From: Corynebacterium glaucum
Lineage (GTDB): Bacteria > Actinomycetota > Actinomycetes > Mycobacteriales > Mycobacteriaceae
NCBI RefSeq assembly: GCF_030408855.1
Contig: NZ_CP047358.1
Location: 2,465,321-2,529,320 of the forward strand
Direction of reading: 5' to 3'
Length of the DNA stretch: 64,000 nucleotides
The notes under the pieces were generated by a model. The model was not told the origin of the DNA, did no database searches, and saw only the letters and a list, made by a program, of their open reading frames with translations. Positions 56,523-64,000 of the stretch are shown here, in pieces. The first letter of the stretch is position 1. Each line of letters opens with the position of its first letter. Both the position numbers and the translations under genes were made by a program.

Positions 56523-57875
56523 CTAAACCGAGTAGCGGGTGGTGCGAGTCTCGCCGGTGCGGCGGATCAGGCCAGCGTCGACAAGCTTGCGCAGTGCGCG
56601 GTAGGCCTGCTGCTTACTCAAACCCGTTTTCGTTGCGATTTCACTGCTCGATGCGCTGCGTCCGTCCAGGTCGCGAACCGTTTGTAAAGCGCGAGCTTCG
56701 TTCTCGCTCAGCTGATCAACATCAGAACTCTGCTCTGACGCAGCCGCAACACCGCCTTCGGTGTCCCAACTCAGCGAAGCGACTACGCCCTGATCGTGCG
56801 AACCGGCAAACGACAGGGGAGTAGCACGCTGAGTTTTCCGCGCCGCGGAAAGATCTGCGATGCCGCTGCCCGCAGCACGCGCGATGCCCATGCGTGCGAG
56901 TGCGGTGGCGAGGTAAAGCGAGCGGGGTGCGTATGTCGCTTGACCGTCGGCAACTGCTTGTAAGTTCACCCCGCGCGGCACCCCGCCCGGGCTGGTGACG
57001 CGGAGGCCTTTGCCGTCAATTGCCACGTACACCGGCTGTGGAACAAAGTAGTCGCGGTGGGTAAGTGCGTTCACCACCAAAGGCAGGCCGTCGCCGAATA
57101 CGTCACTGTTACGTTGCAGGTTCGAAAGCATCAGTGCCAGGGGAGCGCTGCTGCGGTAAGTCCGGGGAGTCGCTCGACGGTCAGCGATGACGAGGTGGTG
57201 GTGGGGCAGAAATCGTCGTAAAGCAAACTGCTCTCCGAAAAGGGCGAGGGCACCGAGCGCAACCGGCTCAAGGGAGTCATCGTAGAAGCCGAGTGCGCGA
57301 ACCAGACCCTCCTCATCGAGAGACTGCAGGTGACTATCGCTGGTCAGCGTGCGAAATTCGGCGATGGCTTCGGGGTTCAGATCCGCGAGGGTCGCGCCCG
57401 GGGCTGGGGTCAGCGCCCAGTCGGTGCCATTCGCGTCACGGTAGCGGGTGAAGAGGTACGCCGGATCCATGCCGACGCATTCAGGCACGCCCTGCGCGTT
57501 GAGACTCCGGGTGCGATACGTGCCCCAGTGGGTGGCGACGGGACTCGAATGCGCTTGGGTGGTCACCGCGACAACGTCTTTTCCGTCTATCTCGACGACC
57601 CGCGCGTCAACAGCGAGCCCCGGGGCCGTGTTGCGGAAAACCGCTGCGGCGAGTGTGGCGGGGTCGGTCGTGTTGCCGTGGAAAGGGTGGCATCCGCTCA
57701 CGGTGCCGTCGCTATCAACCCCAATGAGTAGCGTGCCACCGCGTGAATTGGCCAAGCATGCCATTATTTCAATCACTCGCCGCTCATTGATGTATGCGGC
57801 CGACACGCGGCGTGCGAAAGCAACATCAAGGCCCTCACCTTGGGCGATCAGCTTTGTAATCTCATCGGCGCGCAT
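56523..57875 (-). CDS. Schlafen AlbA_2-domain ATP-binding regulator
   Basis: A 450-residue protein. The N-terminal AlbA_2 domain reads GEGLDVAFARRVS … IEIMACLANSRGGTLLIGVDSDG; the middle has a GHKL-like C-terminal ATPase segment (VVNALTHRDYF; GLRVTSPGG); the end is a winged helix (SSEIATKTGLSKQQAYRALRKL). Such proteins act as DNA-binding regulators. ATG 57875 is preferred; an upstream in-frame ATG at 57914 precedes the palindrome 57895–57910. It is inserted into an otherwise conserved cwlM–GNAT–parB order, so it may be acquired. Confidence 0.8.
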   Translation of the reverse strand: MRADEITKLIAQGEGLDVAFARRVSAAYINERRVIEIMACLANSRGGTLLIGVDSDGTVSGCHPFHGNTTDPATLAAAVFRNTAPGLAVDARVVEIDGKDVVAVTTQAHSSPVATHWGTYRTRSLNAQGVPECVGMDPAYLFTRYRDANGTDWALTPAPGATLADLNPEAIAEFRTLTSDSHLQSLDEEGLVRALGFYDDSLEPVALGALALFGEQFALRRFLPHHHLVIADRRATPRTYRSSAPLALMLSNLQRNSDVFGDGLPLVVNALTHRDYFVPQPVYVAIDGKGLRVTSPGGVPRGVNLQAVADGQATYAPRSLYLATALARMGIARAAGSGIADLSAARKTQRATPLSFAGSHDQGVVASLSWDTEGGVAAASEQSSDVDQLSENEARALQTVRDLDGRSASSSEIATKTGLSKQQAYRALRKLVDAGLIRRTGETRTTRYSV

Positions 57876-57894
57876 GAACGTAGGGTAGCAGGTG

Positions 57895-57910
57895 ATTACA
57901 TCAATGTAAT
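57895..57910. promoter_or_regulatory. Palindrome upstream of the AlbA_2 regulator
   Basis: ATTACAT and ATGTAAT form a perfect 7-bp inverted repeat around 2 bases, 20 bp upstream of the preferred start. It is AT-rich against its surroundings and is a good candidate for an autoregulatory operator. Confidence 0.55.
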
Positions 57911-57950
57911 TCACCGTGGCAGCTCGGTGATGAGTTGATGATTGAATGAA

Positions 57951-58625
57951 TTACTGCGCGGGGACCTCGGCGAGAAGATCGGCGATCTCGTGCGCGGTGA
58001 GGAGATCGAAATCGGGTGGAAGCGTGAGACGCAAGCGCGGGATCGCGGGGTGGTCTGCCGCGACTTTGAACCCCGCGGATTCCAGGATTGAGACCTCGGT
58101 AAGGCCGATCTGAGGCACCGCATCGACGAGCTCCGCACACGCGGGCGAGAGCTTGTCCCTCGGACCGCCCGCGCGCACGCCGAAAACCTCTAGGGCGGAG
58201 ACGCCGGCTGAAGTCGCGGCGCCGATCACCGAATCCAACAGCACGGACTCCCAGCCGCGGCGGCGGGCCGCCTCGTCGATGTGCAGACTGGTCACCAGCC
58301 ACGCATCTTTGCTTACCGGGGCCGTGGGCATGCGTACCGCGCCTGGAGCATCGGCGGCGGGGCAGTAGAGAATGGTGGCGAGGGCGCCGGTCTCTGACGC
58401 TGCGTCGATGATGGAAAACCCGACGGGTTCGTGATTGAACGCTGAAGCGACGAGCCAGGCCTCTTTATCGATCTGGGGATCAGCCTCGCTCACCCCGGAA
58501 ACCAGGCCGGCCACCAGGGGATCCAGCTCCCAGAACACACTCGAGGCGGTTTTCGGGTGCAGGCGGTCGAGTGAACCGATGCGGAGGGGCACAACGCGCG
58601 CGGAGGTGTCGCGACTGTGTGCCAT
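57951..58625 (-). CDS. GNAT-like acetyltransferase next to parB
   Basis: A 224-residue protein with a GNAT-like acetyl-CoA-binding segment (LHIDEAARRRGWESVLLDSVIGAA; motif A RRRGWE about residue 122). The substrate is unknown. It lies 17 bp after the parB stop on the same strand, and a gene of this type occurs in this position in related genomes. Co-transcription with parAB is likely. Confidence 0.72.
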   Translation of the reverse strand: MAHSRDTSARVVPLRIGSLDRLHPKTASSVFWELDPLVAGLVSGVSEADPQIDKEAWLVASAFNHEPVGFSIIDAASETGALATILYCPAADAPGAVRMPTAPVSKDAWLVTSLHIDEAARRRGWESVLLDSVIGAATSAGVSALEVFGVRAGGPRDKLSPACAELVDAVPQIGLTEVSILESAGFKVAADHPAIPRLRLTLPPDFDLLTAHEIADLLAEVPAQ

Positions 58626-58642
58626 GCCCGAAGTACCTCCTA

Positions 58643-59764
58643 TTACTCGCCGCCTTGAATGAGCGCCATGATGCGCTCAAAGTCCTCGCGGTCGCCGAAC
58701 TCGACGACGATCTTGCCTTTGCGCTTACCCATTGTGACGGAAACCTTGGTATCCCACACGTCGGCAAGCTGGTCTGCGGCGGCGGAGAGGAACTCCGGCT
58801 GCGGAGTCGGTTCGCGCTTCGGCTTGTCAGGCGCCTCACCGTGCTTGTTCAGTAAAGTGACCGCTTCTTCGGTCGCGCGCACGGAAAGGCCTTCCGCGAC
58901 GATGCGTTCCGCGAGGCGGTCCTGGGCGTCGGAGGTATCGTCGCCAAGCTTGATGCCCAAGAGTGCGCGCGCGTGACCTGCTGAGAGCACGCCTGCTGCG
59001 ACGCGGCGCTGGACAGCAACCGGCAAGTTGAGCAGGCGGATGGCGTTGGTGATTGCGGGGCGCGAGCGACCCAGGCGTTCGGCGAGCTGTTCCTGGTTCA
59101 CGCCGAACTCTTCGAGGAGCTGCTGGTAGGCGGCTGCCTCTTCGAGCGGGTTGAGCTGGACGCGGTGGATGTTCTCCAACAGCGCGTCGCGCAGCATGTC
59201 CTCGTCGGAGGTCTCGCGCACGATCGCTGGGATGTACTTGAGTCCCGCCTTCGACGCTGCGCGCCAGCGGCGCTCGCCCATGATCAGCTCGAAGCCTTCG
59301 CGAGTGTCACGCACGACGATCGGCTGAAGCAGGCCGAACTCGCGGATGGAGTGTACGAGCTCGTTCAGCTCATCTTCGTCGAAGACTTGGCGGGGCTGCT
59401 TCGGGTTCGGGATGATCTGCCCGAGCGGGATCTCCTGGTAGCGCGCGCCACCAACCGGCACGGGCTGCATCACGTTCTCGTTCGCAGGGGTGACGGTCGG
59501 TGCGCCGGCGACGGTCTTCGGCGCACCGGAGACCTGAGGGGAACCCTTGGGGCGCTTGGGCTTTTTCGGCTTCGGGTCGCGCGCGGCGGTCTGGTCCTTA
59601 GAACCGGCACCTTTCGCACCGTCCGCGGACTGCTTGCCAAAGATGATGTCGGACGCGCCGCCGCCGATCGCGCCGGTCTTGCCGGACTTGTCCATGTCCG
59701 CGGGTGCCGACGGGATCAGCGCCGCGAGTCCGCGACCAAGGCCACCTTTGCGTTCCTGTGCCAT
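58643..59764 (-). CDS. parB: Chromosome partition protein ParB
   Basis: A 373-residue CTP-dependent DNA clamp. The N-terminal ~110 residues are low complexity and carry a ParA-contact region; the ParB/Srx domain has the CTP-binding [20 protein letters not shown] and the helix-turn-helix [18 protein letters not shown] recognises parS. The C-terminus dimerises. It lies 27 bp after parA. It should load at the six parS sites of this window. Confidence 0.95.
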   Translation of the reverse strand: MAQERKGGLGRGLAALIPSAPADMDKSGKTGAIGGGASDIIFGKQSADGAKGAGSKDQTAARDPKPKKPKRPKGSPQVSGAPKTVAGAPTVTPANENVMQPVPVGGARYQEIPLGQIIPNPKQPRQVFDEDELNELVHSIREFGLLQPIVVRDTREGFELIMGERRWRAASKAGLKYIPAIVRETSDEDMLRDALLENIHRVQLNPLEEAAAYQQLLEEFGVNQEQLAERLGRSRPAITNAIRLLNLPVAVQRRVAAGVLSAGHARALLGIKLGDDTSDAQDRLAERIVAEGLSVRATEEAVTLLNKHGEAPDKPKREPTPQPEFLSAAADQLADVWDTKVSVTMGKRKGKIVVEFGDREDFERIMALIQGGE

Positions 59765-59791
59765 CGCTTGTACTCCTCGTCCTTGAAAACC

Positions 59792-60640
59792 CTAGTTTTC
59801 GCCCTCGAGCTGTGCGTAGACTTCCGGGCTCACGCCGATCGGGCCGGTGGTCTCGTGCGGCTGGTAATCGCCGCGCTCCGAGAACTCTTTTGCTGCATCG
59901 AAGTATGCCATTGCGCCGCGCGAAGTCGGGTCATACTCAATCACTGTCTGTCCGAATCCCGGTGCCTCGGACACCTTCACGGAGCGCGGGATCACGTTCT
60001 TCAGCACCACTTCACCGAACTGGTTGCGCACCTCATCAGCAACGTCCGAGGCCAGGCGGGTACGCGCGTCGTACATCGTGAGCAGCACACCGGAGATGTG
60101 CAGGTTATGGTTCAGGTGCTCGCGGATCATGGAAATGTTGCCCAGCAGCTGGCCCACGCCCTCAAGCGCGTAGTACTCGCACTGGATCGGAATCAGCACC
60201 TCATCGACTGCGGTCATCGCGTTGATCGTGATCAACCCCAGCGACGGCGGGCAGTCAATGAACACAAAGTCGAAGCCCTGCTCCTCCAAGAACCCACGTC
60301 GCAGCGCGTCGTGCAGGCGATACTCGCGGCGCACCATCGACACCAGCTCGATCTCCGCGCCGGCTAGATCAATCGTCGCCGGGATGCAGAACAACCCGTC
60401 ATGCTGGCTGCTCGCCTGCATCGCATCCGCCGGCTCGGTCTGACCAATTAGCACCTCGTAGCTCGAAACAGTCCCGGAGGTGTGCTCCGCGCCGAGCGCC
60501 GTCGAGGCGTTGCCCTGCGGATCCAGGTCGATCACCAGCACCTTCGCACCCTGGTGCGCCAGAGCCGCAGCCATGTTCACACTGGTGGTGGTTTTGCCCA
60601 CGCCGCCTTTTTGGTTCGCTACTGTGACCACGCGCGCCAT
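59792..60640 (-). CDS. parA: Chromosome partition ATPase ParA
   Basis: A 282-residue Walker-type ATPase with the deviant Walker A KGGVGKTTTSVNMAAALA, A' DLDPQGNASTALG and Walker B VFIDCPPSLG. It drives origin segregation with ParB. It starts 3 bp after the rsmG stop, so rsmG–parA–parB form one unit. Confidence 0.95.
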   Translation of the reverse strand: MARVVTVANQKGGVGKTTTSVNMAAALAHQGAKVLVIDLDPQGNASTALGAEHTSGTVSSYEVLIGQTEPADAMQASSQHDGLFCIPATIDLAGAEIELVSMVRREYRLHDALRRGFLEEQGFDFVFIDCPPSLGLITINAMTAVDEVLIPIQCEYYALEGVGQLLGNISMIREHLNHNLHISGVLLTMYDARTRLASDVADEVRNQFGEVVLKNVIPRSVKVSEAPGFGQTVIEYDPTSRGAMAYFDAAKEFSERGDYQPHETTGPIGVSPEVYAQLEGEN

Positions 60641-60643
60641 CGG

Positions 60644-61261
60644 TTACCGCCTCACAATCCGGATCAAAGTTGTCGGTTGGTCCAGCATGTCGCCCACAGT
60701 GAAGATCGTCGAGTCACCACCGCCGGCAGCCTTAATGTCAGTTCTGTCTCTTTCGAGCTCTTCGCTTACCGACGCCCCCTTCATCGCCACCATCGCACCG
60801 CCACTGCGAACCAGAGGCAGCGACCATTTCGCGAGCTTGCCCAGCGGCGCAACCGCGCGAGAAGTCACCGCATCAAACTGCGCCTTCGGCTGCTCCTCCG
60901 CCCGGCCACGAACCACGGTGACGTTGTCTAGCCCCAGCTCGTCTTTGACCTCGGCGAGGTAGACCGAGCGCTTCAGCAGCGGGTCGATCAGCGTCACGTT
61001 TAGATCGGGTCGCGCGATGGCGAGCGGGATGCCGGGCAACCCGGCGCCGGAGCCGATGTCCGCCACGTTCAGCCCGTCCTCAAAGGCCTCGCCGATCACC
61101 GCGCAGTTGAGCACGTGCCGCTCCCAGAGCCGGTCGACTTCTTTCGGCCCGATAAACCCCCGCTCAGTCGCAGTGGTGGCCAGCGATATATGGTATGCCG
61201 CGGCCAGGTCAACCCGGTCACCGAAGACCTCGTGGGCGATGGCAGGGACCTGATCCGACAC
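60644..61261 (-). CDS. rsmG: 16S rRNA (guanine-N7) methyltransferase RsmG
   Basis: A 205-residue methyltransferase with the SAM motif NVADIGSGAGLPGIPLAIARP (about 75–95, landmark) and the family segment RHVLNC. It modifies G527 of 16S rRNA. GTG 61261 is chosen because AAGGAG is 9 nt upstream; a longer reading to 61333 lacks support. Confidence 0.92.
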   Translation of the reverse strand: MSDQVPAIAHEVFGDRVDLAAAYHISLATTATERGFIGPKEVDRLWERHVLNCAVIGEAFEDGLNVADIGSGAGLPGIPLAIARPDLNVTLIDPLLKRSVYLAEVKDELGLDNVTVVRGRAEEQPKAQFDAVTSRAVAPLGKLAKWSLPLVRSGGAMVAMKGASVSEELERDRTDIKAAGGGDSTIFTVGDMLDQPTTLIRIVRR

Positions 61262-61421
61262 GGCTGTGCACTCCTTGACGCGGCTTGGGTAATTTCCACC
61301 CAACTCTAGTAAACGGCTCCGGCGAGCGACCAATCAGAACGGCCGCCCCGGTAGAAACAAAAATCCGCGCCCGGCGGGACGCGGATTGATGCTGAGGCGG
61401 TGCGACGCAGCCGTCGAAAAG

Positions 61422-62396
61422 CTACTTGCCCTGCTTGCGCTGCTTCTTGGAGCGCTTGTCCACCTTGCGTGCGGCGACCTGCGGGGCGGAGGCGCGCTTG
61501 GCCTCGCGCTTCTGCGCTTCCTCGATGGCTTCTTCCTTGTCCATCTTGTCGTAGACAATGCGGGTTTGGAAGAACGTCCAAATGTTGTTGGACAGCATGT
61601 AGACCAGCAAGCCCACGTGCCACATGAAGCCAGTGGCGACGATCATGATCGGCATGATCCACAGCAACATGCCGTTCATCATGCCCATCTGAGCTTCCAT
61701 CATCTGCGCCTGTTCACCGACAGGGGCGGCGACCTTACCGGAGGCGCGGCGCTCCTTCTGGCGGTTGATGGAAATTCGAGCGTTGAGGTGCACGAACGCC
61801 GCAGAGATGAGCACCATCGGCAGACACACGGCGACGATGTGCGTACGCGTCAGGTCAACGCCGGTAAACGCCGCGAACGCTTGTTCCGGCATGGACATAT
61901 ATGCGGAGAGCGGCACGCCAAAGACGGTCGCATCAAGGAAGGAGCGGACGTCCTCCACCGGGAAGGCGTAGTTGGCAATGTTGCGGTTCTCTTCAATCGA
62001 CAAACCAGGCTGGTTCGGGCCGGCGGTGCGGTTGAAGGAGCGCAGCACGTGAAACAGGCCAAGGAAGATCGGCATCTGCACGATCGGCACGATGCACGAA
62101 GCGAGCGGGTTGACGCCCATCTCCTTTTGCACCTTGCGCATCTCTTCGGCCATCTTGGCCTGGTCGTTTTTGTACTTCTCGCGGATGGCCTGCATCTTCG
62201 GCTGGACCTCCTGCATTTTGCGCATGCTGCGCATCTGGTTGACCATCGGCCGCACCAGGAAGATACGCACCGTGCAGGTCAGCAGGACAATGGCCAGCAC
62301 CCAGGACAGCCCCGAGGTTTTGGGCACAACAACGCCGACCACTTCGTGCCAGAACCGCAGCACCCAGGAGATCGGCCAGTAAACGAAATTCAGCAC
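61422..62396 (-). CDS. yidC: Membrane protein insertase YidC
   Basis: A 324-residue insertase with five helices. The hydrophilic groove helix region carries VRPMVNQMRSMRKM and QMPIFLGLFHVLRSF. The C-terminus (from 295) is strongly basic and likely ribosome-binding. It inserts membrane proteins with or without Sec. It begins 9 bp after yidD. Confidence 0.93.
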   Translation of the reverse strand: MLNFVYWPISWVLRFWHEVVGVVVPKTSGLSWVLAIVLLTCTVRIFLVRPMVNQMRSMRKMQEVQPKMQAIREKYKNDQAKMAEEMRKVQKEMGVNPLASCIVPIVQMPIFLGLFHVLRSFNRTAGPNQPGLSIEENRNIANYAFPVEDVRSFLDATVFGVPLSAYMSMPEQAFAAFTGVDLTRTHIVAVCLPMVLISAAFVHLNARISINRQKERRASGKVAAPVGEQAQMMEAQMGMMNGMLLWIMPIMIVATGFMWHVGLLVYMLSNNIWTFFQTRIVYDKMDKEEAIEEAQKREAKRASAPQVAARKVDKRSKKQRKQGK

Positions 62397-62405
62397 TGTT
62401 CGGTG

Positions 62406-62696
62406 TTACTCCTCAACTCTTTTCACGCTTCCCGGCACCGGGTCGAACCCGCCCGGGTGCCACGGCCCGCATTTGCACAGGCGCGCCCCGGCCATCGCGC
62501 CACCTTTCAGCGCGCCGTGCCGCGAGACAGCCTCGAGCGCATACGCGCTGCATACAGGCATGAAGCGGCAACTTCCACTCATCTTAAGGGGTGAGAGGTA
62601 TTTTTGGTAACCACGCACCAGCCCCACCACGGCTTTTGCCAACGGCCCGCGGGCTTCCGGGATTTCGTCGCCGAGGAAGTTGTAATTCACAATCAC
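62406..62696 (-). CDS. yidD: Membrane protein insertion efficiency factor YidD
   Basis: A 96-residue protein with the YidD signature (GYQKYLSPLKMSGSCRFMPVCSAYALEA, cysteines of CRFMPVCS near residue 43; CGPWHPGG). It helps YidC. Its start overlaps the rnpA stop by 4 bp. Confidence 0.93.
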   Translation of the reverse strand: MIVNYNFLGDEIPEARGPLAKAVVGLVRGYQKYLSPLKMSGSCRFMPVCSAYALEAVSRHGALKGGAMAGARLCKCGPWHPGGFDPVPGSVKRVEE

Positions 62697-63043
62697 AGCT
62701 TCCGAAGGGCCTTGCTCAGGGCCTTGGCGTAGTCGCGCTCAAGCTCAGCGGAGGTTGCGGTGGCAGCTCCGGGCAGGGCTCGCACCACAACATCATGATT
62801 TCGCTCCAGCTTATCGACGCCCCCTCGAACCGTTTCTCGAACCTTCCGCGAAACCGCGTGCCTGGTCACGGCGTTGCCTACCTGCTTGGACACGATGAGC
62901 CCGAACCTGGGCCCGCCCTGAATTACCAGGTCATCGCGTGAGTAGAGATGGACTACTAACGTCGAAGACCCCGCTCGCACACCCCGCTTCATCACCTGAC
63001 GGAAGTCCTCGGATGAAGCGAGTTTGTGCGGGCGGGGTAGCAC
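62693..63043 (-). CDS. rnpA: Ribonuclease P protein component
   Basis: A 116-residue basic protein that supports the RNase P RNA. The RNR-type segment VGNAVTRHAVSRKVRETVR (about 58–76) and FGLIVSKQ are present. It lies 40 bp after rpmH. An exact 11-mer at 62809–62819 is read as VDK. Confidence 0.93.
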   Translation of the reverse strand: MLPRPHKLASSEDFRQVMKRGVRAGSSTLVVHLYSRDDLVIQGGPRFGLIVSKQVGNAVTRHAVSRKVRETVRGGVDKLERNHDVVVRALPGAATATSAELERDYAKALSKALRKL

Positions 63044-63083
63044 CGTTTCGGCGTGAAGACGCGCTCGAGCGCTTCGCGGCGCG

Positions 63084-63221
63084 TTATGCGCTGAGGCGAG
63101 CGCGGCCCTTCTTGCGACGTGCGGAGACGATCGCGCGGCCGGAGCGGGTCTGCATGCGGTGGCGGAAGCCGTGCTTGCGTGCGCGGCGGCGGTTGTTCGG
63201 CTGGTAAGTCCGCTTAGACAC
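63084..63221 (-). CDS. rpmH: 50S ribosomal protein L34
   Basis: A 45-residue very basic protein with the L34 core [23 protein letters not shown] 63221 is chosen because AGGAG is 6 nt upstream and it gives the standard length. It is the first gene of the rpmH–rnpA–yidD–yidC group. Confidence 0.95.
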   Translation of the reverse strand: MSKRTYQPNNRRRARKHGFRHRMQTRSGRAIVSARRKKGRARLSA

Positions 63222-63296
63222 GGAATACTCCTTCAAGCAGTTTCGAACGGCCTGCGGGTGTGGGCGCTTGCTTGCGCGTCCACCCTCCCGGGGCAA

Positions 63297-64000
63297 CAGC
63301 CGTCCCGGTATTTAACGAGGTGTTGAGATTGCGAAATCACAGCTCGCGTGCACCGCGGTCACCGTCTCGCCTCAAGCGGCCCGGTTCACAGTTTGCGCAG
63401 TGCTCTCACGCACACCAGGCGCACCTGATGTGATCGACCACCACAGGGTACGTGACTTTCGCGCCAGCCGACAAATCGGCGCCGACTTCTCCCGCCGGGG
63501 TAGCAAGCGGTACCCCCGAAATTACAACGCTGTATTTAATGTGCGTCCGGACAGCGACTCGCCGAGCAGTCCTGCGGAGTTTGGATTGTAGTTACCATTT
63601 ATCCAAAACAACTGTTCGAACCTGAACGCTTTGGGCAGGGGTGCGCAACAGCGCGATCTCCGCCACTCGCTCGACACAGTCTCCCGAAACGAGGTAACAA
63701 TAGTGCAACACCACAACGTCACAACCGGAATTCCGGCTGTGGATAGCTGTGAAGTTGCACTTGAGACTCTGCTCCCGCGTAGCCCGTTCGCGCTGCTCAG
63801 AGCCTTAATTAAGCACTTTTCCACTTATCCACATGAGTGTGATTTCCTGTGGATAACTTTGCGTTGTAAAGTACTCCACACCTGTGGATAACACTGTGGA
63901 TCTCAAGGTGAGGGGGGCATCGATGGCCTCCCAGCCCTGTGGAGCGTTGTAGTTCCACATGTGCTGACGGATCAGGACAACGAGGCGGAAGGAGCGGGTA
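63297..64000. other. oriC: oriC region with DnaA boxes
   Basis: No gene is supported in this 700-bp region. DnaA boxes: TTATCCACA (63825–63833), TGTGGATAA (63848–63856 and 63883–63891), and close variants at 63738–63746, 63895–63903 and 63599–63607. It lies between rpmH and the expected dnaA gene and should be the chromosomal origin. A Shine-Dalgarno, GGAAGGAG (63987–63994), suggests dnaA starts just after 64000. Confidence 0.9.

Noticed and set aside
63961-64000. A 13-codon open frame from GTG 63961 as the start of dnaA
   Set aside because: It lacks a ribosome site at a suitable distance, while a better one (63987–63994) points to a start beyond the window.

Overview
The window looks like a Corynebacterium-type chromosome just left of the replication origin. 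The right end has the conserved order murJ–sigM–trxB–trxA–cwlM–(GNAT)–parB–parA–rsmG–yidC–yidD–rnpA–rpmH followed by a DnaA-box cluster. The dnaA start codon appears to lie just beyond base 64000. Other support is an actinobacterial 6C RNA, six perfect parS sites, a trpEGD(CF)BA operon behind a leaderless Trp leader peptide, a CwlM pseudo-amidase and a MurJ with a pseudokinase tail.

Layout. 1–10 kb is an accessory (defence-like) region: a SNF2-type helicase and a giant Eco57I-type adenine methylase related to DISARM DrmD/DrmMI (or BREX BrxHII/PglXI), with two extra partial copies of the methylase 3' end. A vapBC toxin-antitoxin pair and an unknown membrane protein sit between the copies. 10–16.6 kb holds an ornithine-cyclodeaminase-like gene and a probable hydroxy-acid (lactate/glycolate type) module: TRAP-like permease, small membrane partner, FCD-type GntR regulator and a FAD/Fe-S dehydrogenase. 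16.6–19.2 kb holds the 6C RNA, a frameshifted DUF5129-like surface protein and a DUF1963 protein. 19.4–27.4 kb is a carbohydrate ABC transporter operon split by an IS481-family element that has three 24-bp-spaced iterons at each end. 27.4–29.8 kb has a convergent intergenic region with a phased CACTGA array, a dicarboxylate/amino-acid symporter and an SdpI-like protein. 29.8–36.8 kb is the trp operon. 36.8–40.6 kb carries an old-yellow-enzyme reductase, a Tat Rieske lipoprotein, a VIT-family metal transporter, an SBF-like transporter and a small conserved gene. 40.6–42.0 kb is an IS3 element inserted in the loop of a bidirectional terminator. 42.0–53.1 kb holds a small repetitive secreted protein, azlCD, yqgE, cca, and the nudix–DUF6049–murJ cluster. 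53.2–64 kb is sigM/thioredoxin/cwlM, a Schlafen-type regulator, the partition genes, the rpmH cluster and oriC.

How it works together. ParB/ParA (58.6–60.6 kb) act on the parS sites at 27.5, 28.0, 31.4, 34.1, 43.7 and 47.1 kb, five of them inside genes. The trp operon shows a full attenuation module. trxB–trxA appear to be driven by an ECF-type (SigM/SigH-like) promoter inside the 3' end of sigM. The most unexplained signal is an 11-mer, CGTCGATAAGC, present 12 times in exact form on both strands and in three different codon contexts. The chance expectation is about 0.03.
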